Shown here in pieces: positions 1 through 7,668 of a DNA stretch of 64,000 nt (its first letter is position 1; each line of letters begins with the position of its first letter). Position numbers and translations under genes: made by a program. Under the pieces are notes generated by a model. The model saw nothing but the letters and a program-made list of their open reading frames with translations. It did not search any database and was not told the DNA's origin. Source of the DNA: an uncultured Prevotella sp. (GTDB lineage Bacteria > Bacteroidota > Bacteroidia > Bacteroidales > Bacteroidaceae); NCBI GenBank assembly GCA_900314455.1, contig OMVI01000082.1, positions 1 through 64,000 of the forward strand, read 5' to 3'.

Positions 1-3
1 ATA

Positions 4-37
4 AAAGCTAAGTGATATTATATATTCACTTAGCTTT
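4..37 (-). terminator. Terminator hairpin after tRNA-Gln
   Basis: A perfect 12-bp inverted repeat (positions 4-15 and 26-37) encloses a 10-base AT loop. Read on the minus strand the stem ends in TTT and continues TAT, as expected for an intrinsic terminator just downstream of the tRNA. The stem is AT-rich, so its strength is uncertain. Confidence 0.6.
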
Positions 38-50
38 GCTTTCAAAGATG

Positions 51-121
51 TTGTCCCAGGCGGATTCGAACCACCGCTGACAGAACCAAAAACTGTAGTG
101 CTACCATTACACCATAGGACA
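51..121 (-). tRNA. tRNA-Gln (anticodon TTG)
   Basis: On the minus strand the sequence folds as a complete cloverleaf. The 7-bp acceptor is TGTCCTA with TGGGACA plus discriminator A, the D arm is GTG/CAC around TAATGGTAG, and the T arm contains GGTTCGAATCC. The seven-base anticodon loop TTTTGGT places TTG at positions 34-36. The 3' CCA is not encoded. A strong Bacteroidetes promoter lies just upstream and a hairpin terminator just downstream, so it is a single-gene unit. Confidence 0.93.
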
Positions 122-131
122 ATCTGGACTG

Positions 132-163
132 CAAAGGTAAGGGTTTTCCGTCAAACGACCAAA
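132..163 (-). promoter_or_regulatory. Promoter of tRNA-Gln
   Basis: The minus strand carries TTTG (163-160), a 20-base spacer and TACCTTTG (139-132), an exact match to the Bacteroidetes primary-sigma consensus. The predicted start is near 125, a few bases before the tRNA 5' end. Confidence 0.8.
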
Positions 164-194
164 TAAAGTTTTGAGTTTTTGAGAAAGCAGATAG

Positions 195-1154
195 TTAGTT
201 GGCTGTTTCGTCACGCATGTTGCGTGGATGGTGCTCAAGGATTTCGCGGCGGAGCGTTGACATGTCGATGTGAGTGTAAATCTCCGTCGTCGCAATGCGC
301 TCATGTCCCAACATCTCCTGTATTGCACGCAGGTCGGCACCGCCTTCAAGCAGCGCTGTGGCAAAAGAATGACGGAGGGTGTGCGGCGAGATAGTCTTCT
401 TGATACCGGCATCACGGGCATACTGCTTCACCATTATCAAAATCATCGTGCGCGTGAGGTGGTGGCCGCGGCGGTTGAGAAACACATAATCCTCCTCGCC
501 CGGCTTGATATTCTCCATTTGGTTGCGGTCGATGAACCACAGCTTTATCTGCTTTATCGCCGTCTCCGATATCGGCACGAGGCGCTGCTTCGAACCTTTG
601 CCCAAGACACGGATAAACTTCTCGTCGAAGAAAAGGTCCGAAATCTTCAGGTTCACGAGTTCCGAGACACGCAACCCGCACGAGAACAGTGTCTCGATGA
701 TAGCCTTGTTGCGCTGCCCCTCCCATTTCGAAAGGTCAATAACACTCTCCATCATGTCGACCTCCTGCGTCGAAAGCACCTCCGGCAAATGCTCACCGAG
801 CTTCGGACTCTCAATAAGTTCCGACGGGTCCTTATCCAGATAACCGTCAAGGACAAGGAAACGGTAGAACGAACGCACCCCACTCAGGATGCGCGCCTGC
901 GACCGTGGTCCGATGCCAATGTCCATAAGCTGCGCCACGAAGTTCTCCAGCGTCTCCAGCGTGACGTCGAGCACCGACACCTTCTCCTGCTCCAGGTAAT
1001 CGAGCAGATGAGCTAAGTCGTTCGAGTAGGCATCGATGGTATTCTGCGAATAGCCCCTCTCTAGTTTCAGATAATTCTGATACCGCCTCAACATCGTCCT
1101 GTTGGCAGAGCCACTCGCCTCAGTCAGAATTTTATTTTCACTATTATTTGGCAT
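195..1154 (-). CDS. xerD: Tyrosine recombinase XerD
   Basis: Site-specific recombinase of the XerC/XerD pair that resolves chromosome dimers at dif. The 319 residues show an N-terminal SAM-like core-binding domain (about 20-110) and a C-terminal catalytic domain with the full set of active-site residues: R162 in SCGLRVSEL, K186, H258 and R261 in SPHTLRHSF, H284 in LGHERI, and nucleophile Y293 in EIYTHI. The sequence is more XerD- than XerC-like. The annotated ATG gives about 20 extra N-terminal residues relative to the family; Met21 (MLRRYQNY) is an alternative start. The gene is transcribed divergently from aroQ. The upstream start overlaps the -33 box of the aroQ promoter. Confidence 0.93.
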   Translation of the reverse strand: MPNNSENKILTEASGSANRTMLRRYQNYLKLERGYSQNTIDAYSNDLAHLLDYLEQEKVSVLDVTLETLENFVAQLMDIGIGPRSQARILSGVRSFYRFLVLDGYLDKDPSELIESPKLGEHLPEVLSTQEVDMMESVIDLSKWEGQRNKAIIETLFSCGLRVSELVNLKISDLFFDEKFIRVLGKGSKQRLVPISETAIKQIKLWFIDRNQMENIKPGEEDYVFLNRRGHHLTRTMILIMVKQYARDAGIKKTISPHTLRHSFATALLEGGADLRAIQEMLGHERIATTEIYTHIDMSTLRREILEHHPRNMRDETAN

Positions 1155-1178
1155 TATGACTTTATTTCCCTAAATTTG
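1147..1178 (+). promoter_or_regulatory. Promoter of aroQ
   Basis: TTTG (1147-1150), a 20-base spacer and TAAATTTG (1171-1178) fit the Bacteroidetes consensus exactly. The predicted transcript starts near 1184, giving a 5' UTR of about 55 bases. The -33 box overlaps the first codons of xerD on the other strand. Confidence 0.75.
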
Positions 1179-1200
1179 CATTTTGCTAATAGAGCATCTG

Positions 1201-1231
1201 CAAAGATAGCAAAAAGAATTGGAAATAAAAA
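1201..1231 (-). promoter_or_regulatory. Promoter of xerD
   Basis: On the minus strand TATCTTTG (1208-1201) matches the -7 element. A TTTT at 1231-1228 stands 19 bases upstream in place of TTTG. The predicted start near 1195 gives a leader of about 40 bases before the ATG at 1154. It lies face to face with the aroQ promoter. Confidence 0.6.
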
Positions 1232-1239
1232 CGAACTGA

Positions 1240-1665
1240 ATGAAAATACTGATTATCAACGGTCCGAACCTCAACCTCCTCGGAGTCCGCGAGCCAGGCA
1301 TCTACGGCAAGGAGTCGATGGAGAGCTACCTGCCCAAGCTACAGGCGCGCTACCCCGATATAGACATCGAGTACTACCAGAGCAACATCGAGGGCGAGCT
1401 CATCAACAAGATGCAGGAAGTAGGGTTCTCCTACGACGGCATAGTGCTCAACGCCGGCGCCTACACCCACACCAGTATAGCCCTTCTCGACTGTATCCGC
1501 TCACTGCGCACGCCCGTCGTCGAGGTACATATAAGTAATGTAAACGACCGCGAAGAATACCGCCGCCACTCCGTCATCGGCCCCGGCTGCAAAGGAACGA
1601 TACAGGGTTTCGGCCTCGACAGCTACAGGTTGGCGATAGAAGCTTTAAAGCCCCTCCAAGCCTAA
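1240..1665 (+). CDS. aroQ: 3-dehydroquinate dehydratase, type II
   Basis: Catalyses the third step of the shikimate pathway, 3-dehydroquinate to 3-dehydroshikimate, as a cytoplasmic dodecamer. The 141-residue length is normal. Family motifs are visible: NGPNLNLLGVREPGIYG with the catalytic tyrosine, LNAGAYTHTS, and VEVHISNVNDREEYRRHS with the catalytic histidine. The last codons and stop (KPLQA-stop) lie in a fragment of the GC-rich repeat that follows, so the extreme C-terminus has probably been rewritten by the repeat. The gene is first in the run aroQ, methyltransferase, rbfA, permease. In other Bacteroidales I recall a pyruvate kinase gene between aroQ and the methyltransferase; here there is only a repeat. 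Confidence 0.95.
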   Translation: MKILIINGPNLNLLGVREPGIYGKESMESYLPKLQARYPDIDIEYYQSNIEGELINKMQEVGFSYDGIVLNAGAYTHTSIALLDCIRSLRTPVVEVHISNVNDREEYRRHSVIGPGCKGTIQGFGLDSYRLAIEALKPLQA

Positions 1666-1680
1666 CGTACCAAAAGGCGA

Positions 1681-1805
1681 AACCCCTCCAAGCCCTCCCC
1701 CACGGGGGAGGATGTCTAATCACTTTTGTATCGACAGCATGAAATCCGACGCAAGAACATCTTTGGGTAATCAAACATCCTCCCCTTGGGAGAGGCTTGG
1801 TGAGG
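1681..1805. repeat. Inverted-arm GC repeat, overlapping the methyltransferase start
   Basis: Two related GC-rich arms in inverted orientation (about 1681-1723 and 1769-1805) flank a 45-base centre. The left arm is a perfect 8-bp hairpin, CCTCCCCC with GGGGGAGG. The outer tails are of the type CCCTCCAAGCCC and GAGGCTTGGTGAGG. The same arms recur at 4091, 4277, 4553, 25066, 25329, 25405, 25661 and 41776. The right arm is translated as part of the methyltransferase N-terminus. Confidence 0.75.
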
Positions 1806-2473
1806 AAAAGCAAGCCGAGGAGGCTTTAGTTTCCTACATCGACCGCCACATAACGCCGGAGGACGACTACCTGCACCGATTGTGGCGGGCGACGAACATA
1901 CACACGATACATGGTCGCATGGCTTCCGGACACCTGCAAGGCGAACTGCTCAAGATGCTTGTCATGATAGCGCGGCCAAGGTATATCCTCGAAGTAGGAA
2001 CCTTCTCCGGCTACAGCGCCATCTGTCTGGCACGCGGACTGAAAGCCATCAGCGGTGACGGTACAAGCCGCAAGCTCTTCACCTTCGAGATAAACGATGA
2101 GATGGAGGATTTTACACGCCCGTGGATTGACGATTCCGATGTTGCCCAATACATCGACTTCCGCATCGGCGACGCCATGACAGAAGCCCCGAAGCTCGGC
2201 GTCAAATTCGACATGGCTTTCATCGACGGCGACAAACGGACATACCCCGAAACCTACGACACGCTGCTGCCCCTCATGAACGACGGCGGACTGCTGCTTG
2301 CCGACAACACCCTTTGGGACGGACATGTCGTCGAGCATGCCTACGACCACGACGCGCAGACACTCGGTATCCGCCGTTTCAACGACAAAGTTGCCGCCGA
2401 CCCGCGTGTCGATGTCGTCATCCTGCCCGAGAGGGACGGACTGACAATGATACGGATAAACAAGAAGCAGTAA
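1712..2473 (+). CDS. SAM-dependent O-methyltransferase (class I, COMT/CCoAOMT type)
   Basis: A predicted class I methyltransferase that moves a methyl group from S-adenosylmethionine to an oxygen acceptor; the substrate is unknown. The core from about residue 38 onward is typical: PRYILEVGTFSGYSAICLA is the SAM-binding motif I, with FAFID-like DMAFIDGDKRTYPE (metal/SAM motif) and GGLLLADNTLWDG after it. The first 30 or so residues do not look like the family and are encoded by a GC-rich repeat (1681-1805). Candidate starts are ATG 1712 or ATG 1739 (Met10), both inside the repeat; I see no in-frame start downstream of it before conserved sequence. The gene is 42 bases ahead of rbfA and probably co-transcribed. 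Confidence 0.85.
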   Translation: MSNHFCIDSMKSDARTSLGNQTSSPWERLGEEKQAEEALVSYIDRHITPEDDYLHRLWRATNIHTIHGRMASGHLQGELLKMLVMIARPRYILEVGTFSGYSAICLARGLKAISGDGTSRKLFTFEINDEMEDFTRPWIDDSDVAQYIDFRIGDAMTEAPKLGVKFDMAFIDGDKRTYPETYDTLLPLMNDGGLLLADNTLWDGHVVEHAYDHDAQTLGIRRFNDKVAADPRVDVVILPERDGLTMIRINKKQ

Positions 2474-2515
2474 TCATCAGTTTGAAAATTAAAATTTGAA
2501 TATTGAATTTATATT

Positions 2516-2851
2516 ATGCAAGAAACAAGACAAAACAGAATATCAAGGCTTCTCCAGAAGGAGCTTGCCACCATTTTCCAAAGTCAGACACGCCAGACCC
2601 ACGGCGTACTGATTAGTGTCACCCGCGTGCGCATTAGCCCGGACCTCAGCGTCTGCACGGCCTATCTGAGCATCTTCCCTTCCGACAAGGCCGAGGAACT
2701 TCTCAAAAACATCAACGCCAACGAAAAGACAATACGCTACGACCTGGGCAAGCGCGTCCACAACCAGCTGCGTATCATTCCTGAACTGCGTTTCCATCTC
2801 GACGACTCGCTCGACTATATTGAGCACATTGACGAACTCCTGAAGAAGTGA
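2516..2851 (+). CDS. rbfA: Ribosome-binding factor A
   Basis: Small KH-fold protein that binds the 30S subunit and assists late 16S rRNA maturation. The 111 residues match the family length. The N-terminal helix with RISRLLQKELATIF and the motif VTRVRISPDLSVCTAYLSIF are characteristic. Its stop codon overlaps the GTG start of the next gene (GTGA at 2848-2851), so the two are translationally coupled. Confidence 0.93.
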   Translation: MQETRQNRISRLLQKELATIFQSQTRQTHGVLISVTRVRISPDLSVCTAYLSIFPSDKAEELLKNINANEKTIRYDLGKRVHNQLRIIPELRFHLDDSLDYIEHIDELLKK

Positions 2852-4068
2852 ACTTTCCATTCTACATAGCACGGCGCTACCTCTTCTCCAAGAAGAGCAC
2901 CCACGCCATCAACATTATCAGTCTCGTCTCCGTCCTCGGCGTTGCCGTGGCGACGACGGCACTCGTTGTCATCCTCAGCGGTTTCAACGGTTTTGCCGAC
3001 GTGGTGGCATCGTTCTTCACCAACTTCGACCCGCAGATAAAAGTCGAACCGGCACATGGCAAGACCATGAAGGCCGACGCTCCCGAGCTGACGAAGCTGA
3101 AGACGCTGCCCGAAGTCGACGTTGTATCGTTCTGCCTGCAAGATATGGCACTCGCTGTCTATGGCGACCAGCAGGCAATGGTCAACGTGAAGGGTGTCGA
3201 CGACAACTTCGCCGACCTCTCAGGCATACGCAACATACTCTATGGCAACGGCGACTACACGCTGCACGCTGCCGACCTGCAATACGGTATACCCGGTATC
3301 GGACTGGCACAGCAGCTCGGTTTGGGTGCTAAATGGAACAATTACCTCCGCATATATGCACCTCGCCGAAAGGGACAATTCGACATCAGTAATCCGGAGA
3401 ATGCCTTCAGCGAAGACTCCCTGCTGTCGCCGGGTGTCGTTTTCCAAGTGAAGCAGGGCAAGTACGACAAGAACTACATCATAACATCGCTCGATTTCGC
3501 CCGCAAACTGTTTCATAGCGGCAACGAGGTGTCGTCCGTCGAAATCCGCCTGAAGGCTGGCTACGATGTCGACAAGGTGAAGGAGGAAATCAAAAACATA
3601 GTCGGTGCCAACTATACCGTAAAGGACCGCTTCGAGCAACAGGCCGATACGTTCAAGATTATGAAGATTGAGAAGCTCTTTGCCTACATCTTCCTGACCT
3701 TCATCCTCTTCATCGCCTGCTTCAATATCATAGGCAGTCTGTCGATGCTGATTATCGACAAGAAGTCCGACGTTGCCACTTTGCGCAACCTCGGAGCCAA
3801 CGACAAGCAGATACGGCGCATCTTCCTCTTCGAGGGCCGTATGATTTCCGTTGCCGGTGCTGTAGTGGGCATAGCCGTCGGACTGCTCCTTTGCTGGCTG
3901 CAACAGACCTACTGCATCGTCCGTTTGGGCGATGAGGCAGGCAATTTCGTCATCAACGCCTACCCTATCAGTGTCCATCCGCTCGACATCGTCATGATTT
4001 TCGTCACCGTCATCGTCGTCGGGTGGATAGCAGTGTGGTATCCGGTGAGGAGGTTCACGGTGGAGTAG
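2848..4068 (+). CDS. LolC/LolE-like FtsX-family ABC permease
   Basis: Inner-membrane permease of the MacB/FtsX superfamily, probably the lipoprotein-releasing (LolCE) type. The 406 residues begin with FYIARRYLFSKK, then a transmembrane helix (about 20-45), a large periplasmic domain (about 50-265) and three C-terminal helices including FILFIACFNIIGSLSMLI and VTLRNLGA-like VATLRNLGANDKQIRRIF, a family hallmark. The start is GTG at 2848, overlapping the rbfA stop. The partner ATPase (LolD) is not in the window. The coupling to rbfA is by position and does not imply a shared function. Confidence 0.85.
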   Translation: MNFPFYIARRYLFSKKSTHAINIISLVSVLGVAVATTALVVILSGFNGFADVVASFFTNFDPQIKVEPAHGKTMKADAPELTKLKTLPEVDVVSFCLQDMALAVYGDQQAMVNVKGVDDNFADLSGIRNILYGNGDYTLHAADLQYGIPGIGLAQQLGLGAKWNNYLRIYAPRRKGQFDISNPENAFSEDSLLSPGVVFQVKQGKYDKNYIITSLDFARKLFHSGNEVSSVEIRLKAGYDVDKVKEEIKNIVGANYTVKDRFEQQADTFKIMKIEKLFAYIFLTFILFIACFNIIGSLSMLIIDKKSDVATLRNLGANDKQIRRIFLFEGRMISVAGAVVGIAVGLLLCWLQQTYCIVRLGDEAGNFVINAYPISVHPLDIVMIFVTVIVVGWIAVWYPVRRFTVE

Positions 4069-4090
4069 GACTCACCAGACACAAGCGCGT

Positions 4091-4140
4091 TCCTCTCCAA
4101 GCCTCCCCCACGACCTCCCCAAGCCCCTCCGAAGGAGTGG
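4091..4140. repeat. GC-rich palindromic arms
   Basis: Two tandem arm copies of the CCTCTCCAAGCCTCCCC type lie 22 bases after the permease stop codon. They are inverted relative to the arm at 4277-4306. The 4069-4644 gap between convergent genes holds only such repeats and contains no credible gene. Confidence 0.65.
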
Positions 4141-4170
4141 GTGTTTGGGTGGCGAAGAGCTTAGGAACTG

Positions 4171-4230
4171 AGGATAGACTTGGATAGACTTTTATAGATG
4201 GGGATAGACGAGGGTAGATTCGGATTGAGA
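4171..4230. repeat. 10-base degenerate tandem repeat
   Basis: Six contiguous decamers share the pattern nGGATAGACT: AGGATAGACT, TGGATAGACT, TTTATAGATG, GGGATAGACG, AGGGTAGATT, CGGATTGAGA. The copies become less alike towards the right. It lies between two sets of GC-rich arms. Confidence 0.7.
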
Positions 4231-4276
4231 AAAGAGACGTGGGAGGATGACGCAAGCAGGCATTCGGCAGATAAAT

Positions 4277-4589
4277 ATCCTCCCCTTTGGGGAGGCTTGG
4301 TGAGGAACACGCTTGGGGATGCTGAGGTCTTACTTGGTATTAGCTGAGGTCTTGTTTTGTCGTTTTTTAGCTTTCAGAATGTGAAAGCTTAGGTTTCGTT
4401 TTGGTTTTTAATTTATTTTTCGTTGAAAAATAAATTATTTTTGATCCATTTTTAATTTATTTTTCTTCCATTTTTAATTTATTTTTCGTCACGAAAGGTT
4501 AGGTGTGGCAATCAAGTTGATTAGCAATGAGTTGCCGAAAGGTAATGTTTGACCTCTCCAAGCCTACCCCAAGGGGAGGCTTGGAGAGG
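4277..4589. repeat. AT-comb element between GC arms (copy 1)
   Basis: A GC arm at 4277-4306 and a strong hairpin arm at 4553-4589 (17-bp stem of the type CCTCTCCAAGCCT/AGGCTTGGAGAGG) flank an AT-rich core. The core carries an 8-bp hairpin AGCTTTCA/TGAAAGCT (4369-4389). It then has three copies of TTTTTAATTTATTTTTC (4405-4421, 4449-4465, 4471-4487) and one inverted copy (4425-4443). Homologous elements sit at 25405, 41536 and 51489. This copy is in the opposite orientation to those. Confidence 0.75.
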
Positions 4590-4644
4590 AAATCGCCTGG
4601 GGCTTGGGAAGCTTTTATCTTGGGCTTGGTGAGGTAAAAGCCTT

Positions 4645-5637
4645 TTACTGCCCATCCAACCTGCTGAAGAAGGTGATGATTTCCTCCCACGTTTTGAACT
4701 CATCGCTGCCGAATTCGATGCCGGTGCCGATGGTATCGACGGAATGGTGAGTGGAGATAAGGTAGTCGCCATAGAGCATTTGCGGCTGGTTGGTGAACAC
4801 GATATGGTTCCATGCCGGCGCACTGATGTACTCCTCGACCCACTGCTGCACCTTCGGCACGAACTCGTGGTCGTTCGTCGGCGCCGGCGCAACAAAGTAA
4901 ACGTTGTAGTTGTCGAGCAAGAACTCGTAGGCCTTGTGCAGACTCGACTTCGGTTTACCGTAATCGTCAGCCAGCGTATCCCAATGAATGAACACCGTCG
5001 GACGCTCCCGTCCCTCCTGTTTGTCGTCTATCCAGCGCACGACAGGCATGAGATAGTGGAACACGACCTTGTCGATAAGGCGGTGCTCACCATGGAAGTG
5101 TATCGCCTGAGGATAGTGACTCTTGAACAACTCAAAAGTGTGCACGACCGGGTCTTCGTCGCCAAAGAGACCGAAAACACGCTTCTGCTCTTCCGGCGTC
5201 ACATGTTCGAAGCAGTGAGTCGTCATCTCCTTATACTCCTTTTGCAACGCCTTCGTCACGATAACCTCCTGAACACCGTCCTTGCGCGGGTTCTGATAGG
5301 TTTGCTTTCCGAGCATATTGTTCTGCAAAATGGTATCGCCCATCTCGAAAGCAGGGTTCACACAGATACGGTCGACGCCCGTCAGCATCTCCGTATACAT
5401 TCCGCCCATCGACGTTCCTATGACAAGGTCTGGCTTCTCGGTGTCAACGAGCGAGTGCAACAGTGCCATTGCCTCCTCGGGATGCATCGGTAAATCCGGC
5501 GAAATGACAGTAGACTGCGGCATATAGTCGCGCAGCATCTGTGCAGTGTGAGTACTTCCGGCTGACATAAAGCCGTGGACGTAAATTATTTTCTTGCCGA
5601 CCATGAGGTCGGGAAAGGTCTTCTGATATTCTGACAT
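4645..5637 (-). CDS. YqiA-like alpha/beta esterase fused to a degenerate 5'-nucleotidase (NT5C-like) domain
   Basis: Residues 15-200 are a YqiA/UPF0227-type alpha/beta hydrolase: VHGFMSAG oxyanion loop, nucleophile Ser76 in GTSMGG, acid near Asp160-162 in FGDEDPVV, and His185 in FHGEHRL. Residues 213-330 resemble the NT5C family of HAD deoxyribonucleotidases in order of motifs, but every catalytic position looks changed. The DMDGV motif is replaced by IHWDTLADD, the TAAP motif by VAPAP, the lysine motif by FTNQPQ, and the IDDR motif by LISTHH. The family ending GSDEFKTWEEI is retained. I infer an active esterase with a non-catalytic HAD-like partner domain. The substrate is unknown. The stop codon lies 7 bases from a GC repeat arm. 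Confidence 0.75.
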   Translation of the reverse strand: MSEYQKTFPDLMVGKKIIYVHGFMSAGSTHTAQMLRDYMPQSTVISPDLPMHPEEAMALLHSLVDTEKPDLVIGTSMGGMYTEMLTGVDRICVNPAFEMGDTILQNNMLGKQTYQNPRKDGVQEVIVTKALQKEYKEMTTHCFEHVTPEEQKRVFGLFGDEDPVVHTFELFKSHYPQAIHFHGEHRLIDKVVFHYLMPVVRWIDDKQEGRERPTVFIHWDTLADDYGKPKSSLHKAYEFLLDNYNVYFVAPAPTNDHEFVPKVQQWVEEYISAPAWNHIVFTNQPQMLYGDYLISTHHSVDTIGTGIEFGSDEFKTWEEIITFFSRLDGQ

Positions 5638-5739
5638 AGTTGCTTGTTGTTTGGTGGAGGAGTGTTATTGTAGGCGATGACAGGCTGTTATAAGAGGTTA
5701 TAAAAGCTTATCGGCGCCTAAGATGGGCTACGGCGGGCC

Positions 5740-7077
5740 TCAGATTATTGGCAGGGACATGCCGTTTATCTTCTGGTAGACATCGAGGGCGTAGACGTCC
5801 GTCATACCGCTTATGTAGTCGATGACCGCCATGATACGCGTTTCGAGGTTGTCGCTGTCAATGTCATACTGACTGCTGACGCGTCGGATGAGCTGCTGCG
5901 AGTGGTAAGTCTCAGGCTTGACGGCGGCACCTATGAACGTCTCCATGAGTGTTTCCATTATCTTGTAACCACTGAGCTCGACGTCGGTGACCGTCTTCGA
6001 GCGGTAAATCTTCTGCACCGAGACCCGCGAACTGTTGCGGTAAGCCGTCCGGGCAGGCTCACTGATATTGTCGATGAGCGACCCTTGGAACGTACCATTC
6101 AGTATTGCATCCTCGTTTTCGGTAAATGCACGCACACATTCCGTTTCCAATTTGCCGACGGCACATGCACGCATGTACACCACCTTTTCGTTTTCGTCCT
6201 CGACTCCCTCGTCAACCATACGCTGGAGAATGTTCTTCCGAGTGTCATCGTCGAAGTAAGCCAACAGCAGTTGCGCCGTCTCGTCGTACGATAGCAACTT
6301 AAGCTTGTGGGCATCCTCGATGTCCATAATCTCATAACATATATCGTCGGCGGCCTCAGTGAGGTAAACGAGCGGGTGGCGGGCATAGCAGAGTCCGTCC
6401 TCCGACGTATCCTTGCATATCATTCCGAGTTCGGTGGCGATGCGGAGGAAGTAGTCCTGCTCGTCATGGAAGAAGCCGAACTTGCCGTGTTTGCCAGCTC
6501 GCATCGACGTGAACGGATACTTCACGATTGCAGCGAGCGTCGAGTAGGTCATCACGAAGCCCCCACGGCGGCGTCCTTTGAAGCGATGCGTCAGCAGGCG
6601 GAAGGCGTTTGCGTTGCCCTCAAAATGGGTAATGTCCGACCAGAAACGCTCCGACACCTGCTCACGAAGCCCCATGCCGGCGCCTTCGGTGAAGAACGAC
6701 TGTATAGCTTTTTCTCCACTGTGACCGAAGGGAGGGTTCCCCATGTCGTGGGCGAGTCCTGCCGCCTGTACGATTGTACCAATCTCCTCGAACAGAGTGT
6801 CGCGAAGCTCGGGATGGCGCTGCACCAATATGCGTGCCACATCATCGCCGAGCGACTTCCCCAGCGAAGAGACCTCGAGCGAATGGGTAAGTCTGTTGTG
6901 CACGAAGATAGAGCCCGGCAGCGGGAACACTTGCGTCTTGTTCTGCAACCGACGGAATGGAGCCGAATAAATAAGCCTGTCACTGTCGCGCTTAAACTCC
7001 GAACGGTCGTCGTGGCGTGCAGGATGCTTATGCTCTTGTCCTAGCCGTTTGTTTGATATGAGTTGTTTCCAGTTCAT
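5740..7077 (-). CDS. dgt: Deoxyguanosinetriphosphate triphosphohydrolase-like protein (HD domain)
   Basis: Hydrolyses dNTPs to deoxynucleosides and triphosphate, controlling the dNTP pool. The 445-residue length is normal for the family. The N-terminus has RDDRSEFKRDSDRLIYSAPFRRLQNKTQVFP. The HD metal site is complete: first His in NRLTHSLEV, HD in GLAHDMGNPPFGHSGE, and a distal Asp in EAADDICYEIMDIEDAH. Substrate preference cannot be read from sequence. It is divergent from dut, so two genes of dNTP homeostasis share one intergenic region. Confidence 0.9.
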   Translation of the reverse strand: MNWKQLISNKRLGQEHKHPARHDDRSEFKRDSDRLIYSAPFRRLQNKTQVFPLPGSIFVHNRLTHSLEVSSLGKSLGDDVARILVQRHPELRDTLFEEIGTIVQAAGLAHDMGNPPFGHSGEKAIQSFFTEGAGMGLREQVSERFWSDITHFEGNANAFRLLTHRFKGRRRGGFVMTYSTLAAIVKYPFTSMRAGKHGKFGFFHDEQDYFLRIATELGMICKDTSEDGLCYARHPLVYLTEAADDICYEIMDIEDAHKLKLLSYDETAQLLLAYFDDDTRKNILQRMVDEGVEDENEKVVYMRACAVGKLETECVRAFTENEDAILNGTFQGSLIDNISEPARTAYRNSSRVSVQKIYRSKTVTDVELSGYKIMETLMETFIGAAVKPETYHSQQLIRRVSSQYDIDSDNLETRIMAVIDYISGMTDVYALDVYQKINGMSLPII

Positions 7078-7101
7078 TCAATCTTAATTCATTACCATCC
7101 G

Positions 7102-7109
7102 CAAAAGTA
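7102..7109 (-). promoter_or_regulatory. -7 element of dgt
   Basis: The minus strand reads TACTTTTG, followed by about 18 bases of leader before the dgt ATG. No good TTTG is found at the usual distance, so only the -7 box is supported. Confidence 0.45.
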
Positions 7110-7172
7110 ATTAAATTTGGCTAAAAACGTGCTTTTCTGAGTTGAAAATTGAGTTATATGACGGGAATTCAT

Positions 7173-7180
7173 TAAATTTG
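7173..7180 (+). promoter_or_regulatory. -7 element of dut
   Basis: TAAATTTG matches the -7 consensus, and ATTG stands 21 bases upstream in place of TTTG. The predicted start near 7187 gives a leader of under 30 bases. Confidence 0.5.
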
Positions 7181-7214
7181 CAGTTTAAAAGAATAACAAA
7201 CACCATTCACTCTC

Positions 7215-7649
7215 ATGAAGATAAAAGTAGTAAACCGCGGACACCAGCAGCTACCAGAGTATGCCACAGAGCAGAGTGCGGGCATGGACCTGCGTGCAAA
7301 CATCGACGAAGCCATAACACTTCACCCTATGGAGCGCCGTCTTATACCAACGGGACTGTACATAGCGCTGCCCGCCGGCTACGAGGCACAGGTGCGTCCA
7401 CGCAGCGGCCTCGCCCTGAAGCACGGCATAACGGTGCTCAATACGCCCGGAACTATCGATGCCGACTACCGCGGAGAGGTGAAGGTACTGCTCGTAAACT
7501 TCTCCACCGAGGACTTCATCATCAACGACGGAGAGCGCATTGCGCAGATGGTAATCGCCCGTCATGAGCATGCCACGTTTGAAGTTGTCGACGAGCTCGA
7601 CGCCACAGAGCGCGGCGCCGGCGGCTACGGGCACACCGGAGTGAAGTAA
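7215..7649 (+). CDS. dut: dUTP diphosphatase
   Basis: Trimeric dUTPase converting dUTP to dUMP and pyrophosphate, which keeps uracil out of DNA and feeds dTMP synthesis. The 144 residues contain the five motifs in order: [10 protein letters not shown] (I), [12 protein letters not shown] (II), [16 protein letters not shown] (III, with the catalytic Asp), RIAQMVI (IV) and the glycine-rich [11 protein letters not shown] tail (V). It precedes the TPR gene by 19 bases and may be co-transcribed with it. Confidence 0.95.
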   Translation: MKIKVVNRGHQQLPEYATEQSAGMDLRANIDEAITLHPMERRLIPTGLYIALPAGYEAQVRPRSGLALKHGITVLNTPGTIDADYRGEVKVLLVNFSTEDFIINDGERIAQMVIARHEHATFEVVDELDATERGAGGYGHTGVK

Positions 7650-7668
7650 AACAGATTTTACAGGAATA

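Noticed and set aside
4405..4487. AT-rich 17-base units as a CRISPR-like array
   Set aside because: The units are in both orientations with spacers of 3-7 bases, no cas genes are present, and the spacers are not uniform.
5641..5739. Possible repeat between YqiA-like and dgt genes (GTTATAAGAGGTTATAAAAGC), similar to 40150-40185
   Set aside because: Only short TTATA/CTTATAAG stretches are shared; this is too little to call a repeat family.
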